A DNA stretch of 64,000 nt from an uncultured Candidatus Melainabacteria bacterium. Its GTDB lineage: Bacteria > Cyanobacteriota > Vampirovibrionia > Gastranaerophilales > Gastranaerophilaceae. Shown piece after piece: positions 7,765-17,000 of the stretch. Below the pieces are notes generated by a model. It was not told the DNA's origin. It did not search any database and saw nothing but the letters and a program-made list of their open reading frames with translations. The translations under genes and the position numbers were made by a program. The stretch covers positions 310,001 through 374,000 of the forward strand of contig CAKUZW010000002.1 of NCBI GenBank assembly GCA_934718135.1, read 5' to 3'. Every line of letters begins with the position of its first letter. Within the stretch, counting starts at the first letter, position 1.

Positions 7765-8622
7765 ATGCAATTGTTAATAGATAAAGAATTAAACTCTACG
7801 GACAAAATATTCAAGCCCGACTTCAACTCAAAATCCGGACGAGAATTATTAGCGTTTTACCTGCAAACTAAATTTAAACAAATTTTCTTATATGATAAAA
7901 AACAAGAAGTGCCAATTATTAATTTAATTAATGGTGATTTTATTACAAGATTTTGCAGAAGATTAATCAACAAGCCATCAAAGCATTTGTTGATAGGTAT
8001 TACAGGAGAATCTGCTTCCGGCAAGTCAACAATTTGTCGAGAAATCAAAAATGTAATCGAACAATTCTCTATGCCTGTCACTGTTTTGAGTACAGATAAT
8101 TATTTTAATGATATTTCTGCTTTGATTAATAAATATGGTTCTTTTGACAATTTAAGAGACAACGGTTATGATGTTGACGCTCCAACAAGTTTTCAATTAG
8201 ATACATTGAGATCTGATTTGGAAGATTTGGCTGACGGAATTGATATCAAGGCTCCGATGTACCTTCCAAACGGAACAGGTGTTTCTATGTCAAAGGCTTT
8301 GGATGTTCATTCTCAAAAAATTATTGTTGTTGAAGGTATTGCAACAATGTATGACCACGTTAAAGATGTTTTTGATATCAAAATTTATGTTGAAACAGAG
8401 AACGAACTCAGAAAAAGTCGTTTTATGAGTCGTGCTATTGAAGAACGAAACCAAAGTGAAGAAAATGCAATGAAACATTGGCACTACATTGCAGATGCCG
8501 GAGAAAAATATGTTAAACCATTCAGAAAAGAAGCTGATTTGGTATTAAACGGCAATTCTGATTTGGGATATTTCGCTCAAATTCTTGAATATATTTATAC
8601 AATTACAAATAATTTTCAATAA
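7765..8622 (+). CDS. Uridine kinase-like P-loop kinase
   Basis: A 285-residue member of the uridine kinase/phosphoribulokinase family. The Walker A loop GESASGKST is at residues 81-89, after an unusual N-terminal extension of about 75 residues. The family features LSTDNYF (Asp and Tyr near the substrate) and DAPTSFQLDTL (nucleoside-binding DxP.xF) are present, as is the IVVEGI strand. The C-terminal RDIEER-like part (RAIEERNQ) fits the lid. It would phosphorylate uridine/cytidine or a related sugar-containing substrate with ATP in the cytosol. It stands alone between the XRE gene and a hypothetical gene. The extension and lack of operon partners make the exact substrate uncertain. Confidence 0.82.
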   Translation: MQLLIDKELNSTDKIFKPDFNSKSGRELLAFYLQTKFKQIFLYDKKQEVPIINLINGDFITRFCRRLINKPSKHLLIGITGESASGKSTICREIKNVIEQFSMPVTVLSTDNYFNDISALINKYGSFDNLRDNGYDVDAPTSFQLDTLRSDLEDLADGIDIKAPMYLPNGTGVSMSKALDVHSQKIIVVEGIATMYDHVKDVFDIKIYVETENELRKSRFMSRAIEERNQSEENAMKHWHYIADAGEKYVKPFRKEADLVLNGNSDLGYFAQILEYIYTITNNFQ

Positions 8623-8748
8623 ACCAATCAAATAATAATATTTGTAAATAAGTATGTTTAAGTATTCCGTTTTGTTACGAAAAAATATATAATCTTTACA
8701 AGAAAACATGTTTATTCTAAATATAGGTTATAAAAAGGGAACGAGAAA

Positions 8749-9390
8749 TTGTTAAATAATTTTGAAAGTTTTGATAATTCAGAAACCGCAACCAAAAAAG
8801 ATATTGTTATTCAAGAGAGAGTTGAACTTGTTTCTTCCCACATGTATAAGCAATTTTTGGATTACCAACATTCAACTGTTAATACAAATGACATTTTCTC
8901 AAGAATGATTGATTGTTTGGAACTTGTTTCTAATAACTTGAAGCAGTCATTTTCTTCTCGTGGCGTTACTACTCAGAATATTTATGTGGAATCCGATTCT
9001 TTAAAATCTGTGGCGTTAATAAATATTTTGTGGCACAAGATGAGTTTTACTACTCGTTGTAATTTTCAACCACAAGCTTTGTTTAGAGAAGATGGCAGAC
9101 ATATTTTCTCAAACAGAATTATGGCTATTAGGGGAAATTATCACGATATTATTAAAGATTCTAAAGATAGAGAAGATGAGATGGTTAAGCTTTTAGAAAA
9201 TGAAATCGCTTCTTTGTATGTTCCTGCCGATCAAAATCAAAAGTGTATTTTTAAGATTAAACATACCGGACAAGAGTTTATGCTCAACCAAATTGATGCC
9301 CCACGTGAAGTTGTTCTTAAAGTTGTTGAAACCGTTTGTGGTGGAGGTTTGTATCACCAAGACGGTTCATTAAAGAGTTTTATCGTTTAA
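8749..9390 (+). CDS. Hypothetical protein
   Basis: A 213-residue soluble protein that I do not recognise. It begins at a TTG codon preceded by AAGGGAACGAG, a good ribosome site, and no better ATG lies nearby. It is predicted mixed alpha/beta, with an acidic N-terminus, a helical middle and a Gly-rich CGGGLYHQDG segment near the C-terminus. No catalytic motif, membrane segment or signal peptide is seen. The following small gene is on the same strand after about 60 bp and may be co-transcribed. Confidence 0.7.
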   Translation: MLNNFESFDNSETATKKDIVIQERVELVSSHMYKQFLDYQHSTVNTNDIFSRMIDCLELVSNNLKQSFSSRGVTTQNIYVESDSLKSVALINILWHKMSFTTRCNFQPQALFREDGRHIFSNRIMAIRGNYHDIIKDSKDREDEMVKLLENEIASLYVPADQNQKCIFKIKHTGQEFMLNQIDAPREVVLKVVETVCGGGLYHQDGSLKSFIV

Positions 9391-9448
9391 TTTATTGACT
9401 AAAGGTTTATTATAATTAATATATAAATAAGGTTGTTAGGTGATATTT

Positions 9449-9703
9449 ATGAAAATGTTAGAGAAGCTTAAAGAATATGAAAATCAGTATGTATTTATAC
9501 GTTGGGCAATGGGCGGAGAGTATGGTAAACTTATGTCTGTTGGCGAAGATTTCGTAGAATTTAATATCATTGATGTTGACACAATGTCTTATAGAGAAAC
9601 AATGCTGATTTATGCCCCATTAATTCTAGAGGTTGCAATAGGCGGTGCTGATATTGCACGAATTGTTGCAGAAGTATCTTCTCAAATGACTATTGAAAAA
9701 TAA
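9449..9703 (+). CDS. Small hypothetical protein
   Basis: An 84-residue acidic protein; I do not recognise it. A charged helix (EKLKEYENQ) is followed by a short beta-rich part (YVFIRWAMGGEYGKL, then DFVEFNIIDVD) resembling a small barrel, and a hydrophobic C-terminal part. The ATG at 9449 is preferred because AGGTGA lies 5 nt before it; a GTG at 9440 in frame is the alternative. It follows the preceding hypothetical gene by 58 bp. Function unknown. Confidence 0.6.
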   Translation: MKMLEKLKEYENQYVFIRWAMGGEYGKLMSVGEDFVEFNIIDVDTMSYRETMLIYAPLILEVAIGGADIARIVAEVSSQMTIEK

Positions 9704-9725
9704 ATTTCAAAAATTGATTTTTAGG

Positions 9726-9755
9726 CAAAAAAAAAGTCACAACTTTTTGCGACTT
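9726..9755 (-). terminator. Intrinsic terminator on the minus strand
   Basis: Read leftward, a 9-bp stem (AAGTCGCAA / TTGTGACTT with one G-U pair) and 4-nt loop are followed by about eight T. No annotated leftward gene lies upstream, so it should end an unannotated transcript from 9756-9930. Confidence 0.75.
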
Positions 9756-9870
9756 GAACAATAATCTTGGGAGGAGATTTTGGGATAGTTTGTACATGCA
9801 TGATAATTCAAGCATGGGAATTTGGTTACGCATGGAGTTCGCATTTTAACAAAAGTTTACAATTGCAAAC
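9735..9870 (-). ncRNA. Candidate small RNA (novel, uncertain)
   Basis: The strong minus-strand terminator has no protein gene in front of it. A possible promoter lies just upstream on the minus strand, with a TAAAAT -10-like box around 9847 and TTTGCA about 15 nt before it. The predicted RNA of about 120 nt starts near GCGAAC, contains several CATGC motifs able to pair with one another, and has a CTCCTCCC stretch. It does not look like 6S, SRP, tmRNA or RNase P RNA. It sits between the small gene at 9449 and aroQ. Confidence 0.4.
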
Positions 9871-9970
9871 TTTAAAAATAGTAGAAATGTCCAATATTGC
9901 TACTTTCTAACCTTTTTAAATCTCTTGTCAAATTCAAATGATGTGGGTTTATTTAATTAGAAATTTGTAT

Positions 9971-9976
9971 TATAAT
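9971..9976 (+). promoter_or_regulatory. TATAAT box placed for leaderless aroQ
   Basis: The hexamer ends 6 nt before the ATG at 9983, and no Shine-Dalgarno is present. This supports the start at 9983 over the earlier in-frame codon at 9938. Confidence 0.6.
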
Positions 9977-9982
9977 GAGTTC

Positions 9983-10438
9983 ATGGAAAAAAATTTAAAC
10001 ATACTTGTAATCAATGGTCCAAACATCAATATGTTAGGAGTTAGAGAGCCTGAACAGTACGGCTCAAAGTCATACAAAGATTTGGAAATGGAATTGCATG
10101 AATATTCTTTTGAATTGGGTGTAAATCTTGAAATATTCCAAAGCAATTTTGAAGGCGAAATTATTGAAAAAATCCAATATGCATTAGGAAATTTTGACGG
10201 AATTATTCTAAATGCGGGAGCTTTCACTCATACAAGTATTGCTATCAGAGATGCATTGACTTCTGTCAAAATCCCAACAGTAGAAGTTCATATTTCAAAT
10301 ATTTATAAAAGAGAAGAATTCAGACACAACTCAATGTTTGCAGATGTTTGTGTCGGGCAAATAACGGGGTTTAAAATAGACAGTTATAAATTGGGCTTGC
10401 AAGGACTGGTCAACTTTTTGACCAGTGCTAACGACTAA
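9983..10438 (+). CDS. aroQ: 3-dehydroquinate dehydratase, type II
   Basis: A 151-residue type II dehydroquinase, which removes water from 3-dehydroquinate to give 3-dehydroshikimate in the shikimate pathway; the family is a dodecamer in the cytosol. Diagnostic features are the start ILVINGPNINMLG, Arg21 and catalytic Tyr26 in REPEQYG, the QSNFEGE segment, the LNAGAFTHTS substrate loop and VEVHISN with the catalytic His. Length matches the family (about 145-150). The start at 9983 fits the family N-terminus and the TATAAT spacing. No other aro gene is adjacent. Confidence 0.96.
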   Translation: MEKNLNILVINGPNINMLGVREPEQYGSKSYKDLEMELHEYSFELGVNLEIFQSNFEGEIIEKIQYALGNFDGIILNAGAFTHTSIAIRDALTSVKIPTVEVHISNIYKREEFRHNSMFADVCVGQITGFKIDSYKLGLQGLVNFLTSAND

Positions 10439-10473
10439 ATATTTTTTTTATTTGGCTTTTGGAACCATTTTAA

Positions 10474-10803
10474 CTATTTTCTTGCAACCAATTCTTGGTG
10501 CATTTTTTCAATCATTTTAAGAGTTTCTTCTTCTGAATGATTTTCTGCATAGTTATCAATTGCACTATTGATAGCCATAGCAAGCTTAGGATTTTTTTCT
10601 AAAAACTTCATATCACTTTCAATTGAATCAGAAGAAATTTGAGATTTGCCAAGAGTCGCTTCAGGAACATTTGCCAAATCATTAATTTCTTTTGTTTCTT
10701 TCGGTGGCTGTGCAACAGTTTCTTCCGATACAATGTCAGCCTGAACCGGTTTTTGGATACCTTTGAAGTTTACATTGTTGATATTGTTGTCGATTTCTCT
10801 CAT
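10474..10803 (-). CDS. Small hypothetical protein
   Basis: A 109-residue hydrophilic protein that I do not recognise. The N-terminus (INNVNFKG) is of a kind often seen in short proteins of this lineage; the middle is Pro/Glu/Thr-rich and the C-terminus is helical and acidic. No membrane segment. The ATG at 10803 is chosen because AGGTGA lies 4 nt before it; an upstream ATG at 10848 is the longer alternative. It is divergent from the histidine-kinase-like gene. Function unknown. Confidence 0.55.
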   Translation of the reverse strand: MREIDNNINNVNFKGIQKPVQADIVSEETVAQPPKETKEINDLANVPEATLGKSQISSDSIESDMKFLEKNPKLAMAINSAIDNYAENHSEEETLKMIEKMHQELVARK

Positions 10804-10983
10804 AGTATCACCTGCTTTCAGAAGTTTTACTTCATTCTCTATCATCATGTTCTATTTTGGTTTTTGTTTAGAAAACACCTAAATAATATTTTTTGCTACT
10901 TTGAACGTAAAAAAATTACAAAAATTTACATGCAATTCTTCACTAATTTTTCATGTTATGATGTATTATATATTACAAAAGGA

Positions 10984-10989
10984 TATAAT
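10984..10989 (+). promoter_or_regulatory. TATAAT box upstream of the kinase-like gene
   Basis: The hexamer ends 7 nt before the ATG at 10997, predicting a leaderless or nearly leaderless mRNA. Confidence 0.5.
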
Positions 10990-10996
10990 GCAAATT

Positions 10997-12121
10997 ATGA
11001 ACTTAGAAAAAATTGTAAAAAATTTATGGTGGTTTTTGTCAGCATCCAAAACCCTTAACAGTCTGCCGGATTCAGTTATTTGGATTGATGAAAATGGTTT
11101 TATTGAAAGAGCAAATCATAAGGCTTTTGAATGTTTTGGGTTTACAATTGATGAGTCCAATCCTATCAAAATAGAAGATATTATTAAGGAAGGTCTTACC
11201 GCTGTTAATAGTTCTTTAAAAACAGGGAAACCTGTATTGGCTACTGCGATAATTCCAAATAGAGAATTTTATGTTGAATTAAATGCGACAAGATTTCATA
11301 ACGGTTATTGCCTTGTTGTCAGGGATTTGACAAGATTGACTGACGAAGTGGCAACAGAAGAAAAAATTGCAAAATTTAACGGCGAAAAAAATGCTATGCT
11401 TGTTAAACTTGAAGGTGATATCAAATCTCCACTTACTTCAATTTCAGGTTTTTCTCAAGGTTTGCTTGACGGAATTGGGGGAGAATTAACTGAAAAACAA
11501 GCAAAATATATAAAAATTATCAATACGAATTCTAACGATTTGTATCATTTTATGGATAAGTTTTTAGAGTTTACCCAAGCGGAATCTTCTTTGTATGTGC
11601 CTCAATACCAAAATTTTGATATTGTTGAAAATATTAAGAATGCTGTAAAAGAATTTGAACCGTTATTCAGTCAAAAGAAAATTGAGGTTAATTTTGACTA
11701 TGAAAATATTGACAAAAGAACGGTTTACTTTGATATCAAAGCTATGCAAAAGATTATGCATAATATTTTAGAAGTTGCCTTATCAATGACTGAAACCGGA
11801 GTGATTTCTATAAGTTTGAAACAGCCGGACGAAGAAACTGCGGCTAAGTTTGGACTCGAAACTCCTGATTTATTAAAATGTTATTTGCATTTGACAATTC
11901 AAGATTCAGGAATTGGTGTTGCAGAAGATGAGATGAAATATTTGTGCGAACCTTATGCTCAATTAGAAAAAGGAAAGAAAAATTTTGTTCGTTCTCTTAA
12001 TTTAGGAACAGCAACTATTTTGACCAAAAGAGCTAAAGGGAATATTTTTATCCGTTCAGAAGTTATGAATGGAACCGTTTATGACATTGTTATTCCGGTT
12101 GAAAAGGAAATAAATGAGTAA
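10997..12121 (+). CDS. PAS-containing histidine-kinase-like protein lacking the phospho-acceptor His
   Basis: A 374-residue sensor-kinase-like protein: PAS-like domain (about residues 15-105), dimerisation helix pair (about 125-195) and a GHKL ATPase-like domain (about 215-370). The H-box aligns to SHELRTPLTSI but reads EGDIKSPLTSI, so the acceptor His is replaced by Gly. The N-box has lost its usual second Asn, and the G2 loop is degenerate, although DSGIGV is kept. It is probably a pseudokinase or allosteric sensor. It overlaps the following ABC ATPase gene by 8 bp (ATGA-type coupling), so its partner is likely that ATPase. The start at 10997 is chosen from promoter spacing; longer forms are unlikely. 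Confidence 0.8.
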   Translation: MNLEKIVKNLWWFLSASKTLNSLPDSVIWIDENGFIERANHKAFECFGFTIDESNPIKIEDIIKEGLTAVNSSLKTGKPVLATAIIPNREFYVELNATRFHNGYCLVVRDLTRLTDEVATEEKIAKFNGEKNAMLVKLEGDIKSPLTSISGFSQGLLDGIGGELTEKQAKYIKIINTNSNDLYHFMDKFLEFTQAESSLYVPQYQNFDIVENIKNAVKEFEPLFSQKKIEVNFDYENIDKRTVYFDIKAMQKIMHNILEVALSMTETGVISISLKQPDEETAAKFGLETPDLLKCYLHLTIQDSGIGVAEDEMKYLCEPYAQLEKGKKNFVRSLNLGTATILTKRAKGNIFIRSEVMNGTVYDIVIPVEKEINE

Positions 12122-13112
12122 CGTTATTCTAAAAAATGTAAGAAAAACTTATGACAACAGCAAAACAGTCATAAAAGATGTAAGTTTAGAAATCAAAGAT
12201 AAAGAATTTGTTGTTCTTGTCGGCTCTTCAGGGTGCGGAAAATCTACACTTTTGCGAATGATTGCAGGTCTTGAAGATATAACTTCCGGTGAAATATTTA
12301 TTGGTGATAAAAAAGTCAATAATGTTCCTCCAAAAGATAGAGATATTGCATTTGTTTTCCAAAGTTATGCCCTTTATCCTCACATGACAGTTAGAGAAAA
12401 TATTGCTTTTGGTTTAAAAATGAGAAAAGTTGATAAAGCAACTATTGAGAAAAAAGTTCAAGAAGCTGCAGAAATTCTAAATTTGGGAGAATATTTAGAC
12501 CGTAAACCAAAACAATTGTCAGGTGGTCAAAGGCAAAGAGTGGCTTTGGGACGTGCAATAGTAAGAAATCCAAAAGTGTTTTTGATGGATGAACCATTAT
12601 CAAATTTAGACGCAAAGTTACGTGTTCAAATGCGTTCAGAAATCAAAAAACTTCACGAAAAACTTCAAACAACATTCATCTATGTAACTCACGACCAAAC
12701 AGAAGCATTGACAATGGGTGATAGAATTGTTGTATTAAATAATGGTGATATTCAGCAGGTTGATACCCCTTATGAAATTTATAACAATCCGAAAAACACA
12801 TTTGTTGCAGGTTTTGTGGGTTCTCCGCAGATGAATTTTATAGATGGAAAAGATATTGGACTAGATGAAAATATTCTTTATGGAATAAGACCTGAAAAGA
12901 TGCAACGACCTGATGGAGATATAAAATTGACTGTTGATGTTGATATTTCTGAAATGTTGGGTAGTGAAAAAATTGCATATTTCAATATCGGGAATAGAAA
13001 ATGTTCCGCTAAATTAGACTCCGATTTTAACATCGGTAAAACCCTTGATTTATCAATAAACAGTTCAGAAATGTACAAATTTGACGCAGAAACAGGAAAT
13101 AGAATTTATTAA
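12114..13112 (+). CDS. ABC transporter ATP-binding protein, carbohydrate uptake type (MalK/UgpC-like)
   Basis: A 332-residue ATPase of the CUT1 sugar-importer type. Walker A GSSGCGKST is at residues 37-45, signature LSGGQ at 135-139, Walker B ending DE at 159-160, followed by the D-loop SNLDAKLR and switch THDQTEA. A C-terminal OB-type regulatory domain (about 235-332) contains GIRPEKM, typical of MalK/MsmK. No permease or binding protein is nearby, so it may energise several distant sugar or glycerol-phosphate importers, as MsmK does. Its start overlaps the kinase-like gene, implying translational coupling with that sensor protein. Confidence 0.93.
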   Translation: MSNVILKNVRKTYDNSKTVIKDVSLEIKDKEFVVLVGSSGCGKSTLLRMIAGLEDITSGEIFIGDKKVNNVPPKDRDIAFVFQSYALYPHMTVRENIAFGLKMRKVDKATIEKKVQEAAEILNLGEYLDRKPKQLSGGQRQRVALGRAIVRNPKVFLMDEPLSNLDAKLRVQMRSEIKKLHEKLQTTFIYVTHDQTEALTMGDRIVVLNNGDIQQVDTPYEIYNNPKNTFVAGFVGSPQMNFIDGKDIGLDENILYGIRPEKMQRPDGDIKLTVDVDISEMLGSEKIAYFNIGNRKCSAKLDSDFNIGKTLDLSINSSEMYKFDAETGNRIY

Positions 13113-13114
13113 AA

Positions 13115-13288
13115 CTAGAAACCAAACTTTTTCTTTTTATCAACCGGTGTTTCAATCCAAATGACTGTCACCTCAGGTTGTTTGTAGAACGGGTTGAACC
13201 AGTGGCTTTCATCTGTAAAATCTATGATTGCGTCATAGTATGAAATCTTTTTCGCAATTTTTTTTGTGTATTCTAATAAATCAGTCAT
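13115..13288 (-). CDS. Small hypothetical protein
   Basis: A 57-residue protein that I do not recognise. It starts with an amphipathic helix (LLEYTKKIAKKI), then a compact part with SHWFNPFYKQPEVTV and a basic tail. The ATG at 13288 has a TAGGAAAA ribosome site; the further upstream ATG at 13306 has none. It is convergent with the ABC ATPase gene, only 2 bp from its stop. Coding status is supported by the ribosome site only. Confidence 0.45.
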   Translation of the reverse strand: MTDLLEYTKKIAKKISYYDAIIDFTDESHWFNPFYKQPEVTVIWIETPVDKKKKFGF

Positions 13289-13452
13289 AATTTTCCTAAC
13301 TATCATAATAGTTTTATTTTCTCGAATTCTTTAGACAAAATAATCCCCGAAAAGTATTGAATTGGTGAAATGTTTTAACTAAAAGGATTACTCTACATGG
13401 TCACTTGTGATTTTTGCTAAAGAAAATTATTTTTTTAGCGGAGGAAAGTGTT

Positions 13453-14031
13453 ATGACAAATAAATTAAAAGGTACGAAAACAGAACAAATTTTGATAAAT
13501 TCTTTTGCAGGGGAATCACAAGCAAGAAACAGATACACATATTTTTCAAAGGTTGCTAAAGAAGAAGGTTATGAGCAAATTTCTGCAATATTTCTAGCTA
13601 CAGCAGAAAACGAATTGCAACACGCCAAACTTTTCTACAAACACATTGGAGACAATCCAAATGCTCACGTTGATGCGTTTTATCCGTTCAAACTCGGAAC
13701 AACGGAAGAAAATTTAAAGTTTTCAATCGCAGGAGAAGAGGAAGAATTCAGTGTTCTATATTATAACGGCGAACTTATTGCAAAAGAAGAAGGCTTTGAT
13801 GACGTTTCCGACACATTCAGACATATTAGAGTTTCTGAACAACATCACGCAAAAAGATACAAAGAAATTTATGAAAATTTAGTCAAGGGAACAACCTTCA
13901 AAAAGGACAAAAAAGTTGAATGGATATGCCGAAAATGCGGTTATGTCTTTGTTGGAGATGAAGCTCCACACCTTTGCCCTTGTTGTAAACATCCAAGAGC
14001 TTATTTTGAACTATTATCTGAAAAATACTAG
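13453..14031 (+). CDS. Rubrerythrin
   Basis: A 192-residue non-haem di-iron protein for peroxide defence in anaerobes: it reduces hydrogen peroxide to water with electrons from a rubredoxin or NADH-dependent reductase. An N-terminal ferritin-like four-helix domain (about 1-140) carries Glu21 in the FAGESQARNRY motif, the ENELQHAK motif with Glu54 and His57, and EQHHAKRY near the end of the domain. A C-terminal rubredoxin-like domain (about 155-192) has CRKCGY and CPCCKHPRAYF. The ATG at 13453 has a GGAGGAAA ribosome site; an earlier in-frame ATG gives a non-family leader. A gap of about 60 bp separates it from the AsmA-like gene. Confidence 0.95.
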   Translation: MTNKLKGTKTEQILINSFAGESQARNRYTYFSKVAKEEGYEQISAIFLATAENELQHAKLFYKHIGDNPNAHVDAFYPFKLGTTEENLKFSIAGEEEEFSVLYYNGELIAKEEGFDDVSDTFRHIRVSEQHHAKRYKEIYENLVKGTTFKKDKKVEWICRKCGYVFVGDEAPHLCPCCKHPRAYFELLSEKY

Positions 14032-14050
14032 ATTTGGATGAGTTTTTTTG

Positions 14051-14080
14051 TTGCCATAAATGAGCATATTATAATATAAT
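14051..14080 (+). promoter_or_regulatory. Promoter of the AsmA-like gene
   Basis: TTGCCA (14051-14056), an 18-bp spacer and TATAAT (14075-14080); the -10 ends 9 nt before the ATG at 14090. A second overlapping TATAAT lies at 14070. No ribosome site is seen, so the mRNA is probably leaderless or nearly so. Confidence 0.6.
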
Positions 14081-14089
14081 ACTTGTAAT

Positions 14090-17000
14090 ATGAAACAAAA
14101 GTGGAAAATTGTGACATTAGTGGGAATTTTAGCTATAACCTGCGGGGCTTATACGTGGGGAATTCCTGCTGCTGTCAATATTAAAGCCCGAAAACATTTC
14201 ATAGAACAAAAAATTACTGATAGCACAGGTTATATTGTTGATATCGGAAGTCCGGATATTTCAATGGGTGCATTCCCTTCTGTTTGGGTGAAAAGTTCAA
14301 ATATTACGCTCTTCAATTCTGACGGAACTAAAGCTTTATCAATTGATAATCCTAAGTTGAAAATAAAACTTCTTCCACTGTTGTTTAAAAAAGTTGAAAT
14401 AGCAAAGATTTCAGCCACAAAGGAAGATGCATTTTTCACTTTGACAAAAGATAAACAATTTTTGCTTGGTCAGTATCCACTAAAATTTAATCCAAATCAA
14501 AAGAGTGATTTCACCTTATCCAAAATAGAAATGGATTTAGGTGCATATAATTTATATCTCAATGATAAATTAAATAATCAACAGGTAAGTTTGATTGGAG
14601 AGTATTTTGACCATGGAAAATATGTCGCGAATAAGCACGTCAAATTTTCAACATCAGGACATTTAAATATCCGAAACAAATCAACAAAATACTTTTCTGA
14701 TATTGAAATAAATCTTCCTATAAATAGACTAACAGATGACAAATTAAGAATTAACGCGGATATCAGTAAGTTTAATCTTTCTGATATCTCAGAATATGTG
14801 AATATTCTATCGAACGGCAAAATTAAACAAACTGCAGGTATTGTTAATATTCACGCCAAAACAAAATCTGACAAATTTGGACATAAAAATATCCAAACAG
14901 AAATCTCTACGAATAATTTAAAAATTATTGGACACGACAAGGCATCTTCTATCATATTTGACGAAAAATTAACATCAAATATTAATTTCAATACGATAGA
15001 AGACGGAATTCATTTGAAAAAATTCTCAATTGAAGCAAAAAATATTCACGCAAATGCAGAAGGTAAAGTTTATCGAATAGGTGAAAAACTTCCGCTACTT
15101 GATTTAGAAGCAGAAGTTAAAAATACAAGACTTGAAGATGTTTGTGCAATCCTTCCGGGGAGTGAAACATTACTTCCTGATTTCAATTTGTATAGACTTA
15201 AAAAATATGTATTTTATGGCAATGGAGAAGGACGAGTAAAATTCAGGGGAAGGGCTAATCGACCTTTTGTGACCGGATTTGTAAAATTGCGTGATGCGTA
15301 TTTAATTCATCCAATCAAAGGGGCTCCGGCTAACGCATCAATTGACTTGAACTTTATCGGCAAACGAATGCTGTTAGATGTATTTGTTCCAACCAGTAAA
15401 AATCAAAATGTATCAGTCAAAGGTGACGTTAAAATAGACGGTTCTAAATATTCTGAACTAAAAATAAAAAGTACGGATGCCGTTGTTCTTGAACCTGCTC
15501 AAGAAATTCTAAATCCGCTACACGAAATTTTGAAGTTCCAACTTGGACCTGTTCCAATGATGAAAATTCAAGGGGTTGGGAATATCAATATGCGTTCAGC
15601 AGGGAAAAAAGTAGATCCGCATATTTGGGGTGATATAAGATTTAAAAATGTCACCACCTCATTCAATGATGTTCACAATCTTGTCCTCAAAAACGGTTCC
15701 GGTGAAGTAATATTCAATGATACTCAAACCAAATTTAGAAGTTATTATGCAACAATTAACGGTAAACCTGTTGAAATCAAAGGTAATTGCTCTGTTTTAG
15801 GAAAATTAAATGTCTTTGTAACTTCAAAAGGTCAAAATATCCCATCTTTAATAAAAGTTATTGAAACCTCTCCAATTCTTGTTGATGTTCAAAAAGTTAT
15901 CGAACCTTTCAAAAATCCTCAAGGTATTGGTGATGTTTTCTTGCATATTTATGGGAATGCGAAAAATGCAGAAACCGTAGAATTCAATAAAGATTTATTT
16001 GCTAAAGGGACAATCACTTTCCACAATGCTTCAACTACTTTGCAAGATACTTATTTGCCATTTACAAATGTAAATGGTGTAGTGAATTTTGACCAGTACG
16101 ATTCAGACTATGATGTAACAGGTTATGTTCGCAATTCAAAGTTAAGGGTCAAAGGAACGGGTTCAAATTCAAATATAGACTTGATAGCATCTTCTGACAA
16201 TTTTGCAATCGGAGATTGTTCAGATTTGTTGTATCCGAAAATGGATTTACCTTATCAAAAAGAAATCGGTCAAATTCACGCCTCTTTTGTTGGTCGTTAT
16301 AATGGGGCTGTTGAAGCTAACAACCTTGATTATGACAAAGTTATTGTTGACGGTAAGTTTTTGCCAAATATGAAAACTTCTAACCCTATTAAAACTAACG
16401 GTGGAACTTTCTCTATCCGTCATGGGGTTTTGAAAACTTCAACAATGAGCGGTCTATTTAACAACAATCCGTTCACTCTGAATTTAACAATGTCTGATAT
16501 TTATGACAAAATGAATATCTCAAATGCGATATTTAATTTTCAAAATCTCGATTTAAGAGTCATAAATACCGTAAAATCTCAAATCAAATTGCCGAAACAA
16601 CTTGAGCAACAAGTAGATTTAATTTCAGATATAAAGGGGGTTGTGAATGTTAAAGGTACAATTCGTAATGACAATATTTGGACTAATGTAAATCTTGCAG
16701 GTACAAGTTTTGTGTATAAACCGTTTGGAGCTTCTGTAAATATCTTAAGCGGAAACGCTAAAATGGCAGGTGACAAACTCTATTTGGAGAGAATAAATTC
16801 AAGAGTAAGCTCTATGCCTGTATTTTTGAACGGTAGTGTTTCAAATGTTTTGAAAAATCCAAACCTGAATATGTTTGTTAGTGCAAAACCAACTCAATTG
16901 TTCTTTGACAGATTTATCAATTCAAAATCAGTTTATCCTGTAAAACTAAAAGGTGATGTGAATTTCAATTCAAGCTTGAGGGGGACTGTTGATAGAATTT

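Noticed and set aside
9726..9870. 6S RNA, SRP RNA or tmRNA at this site
   Set aside because: No GGAAG SRP loop, no tmRNA tRNA-like ends, no 6S-like long open hairpin was seen.
10639..11058. Plus-strand frame overlapping the hypothetical gene at 10474 and the kinase start
   Set aside because: Codon pattern and composition (runs of Phe, Tyr and Cys) look like a shadow; the kinase frame has a promoter and conserved domains.
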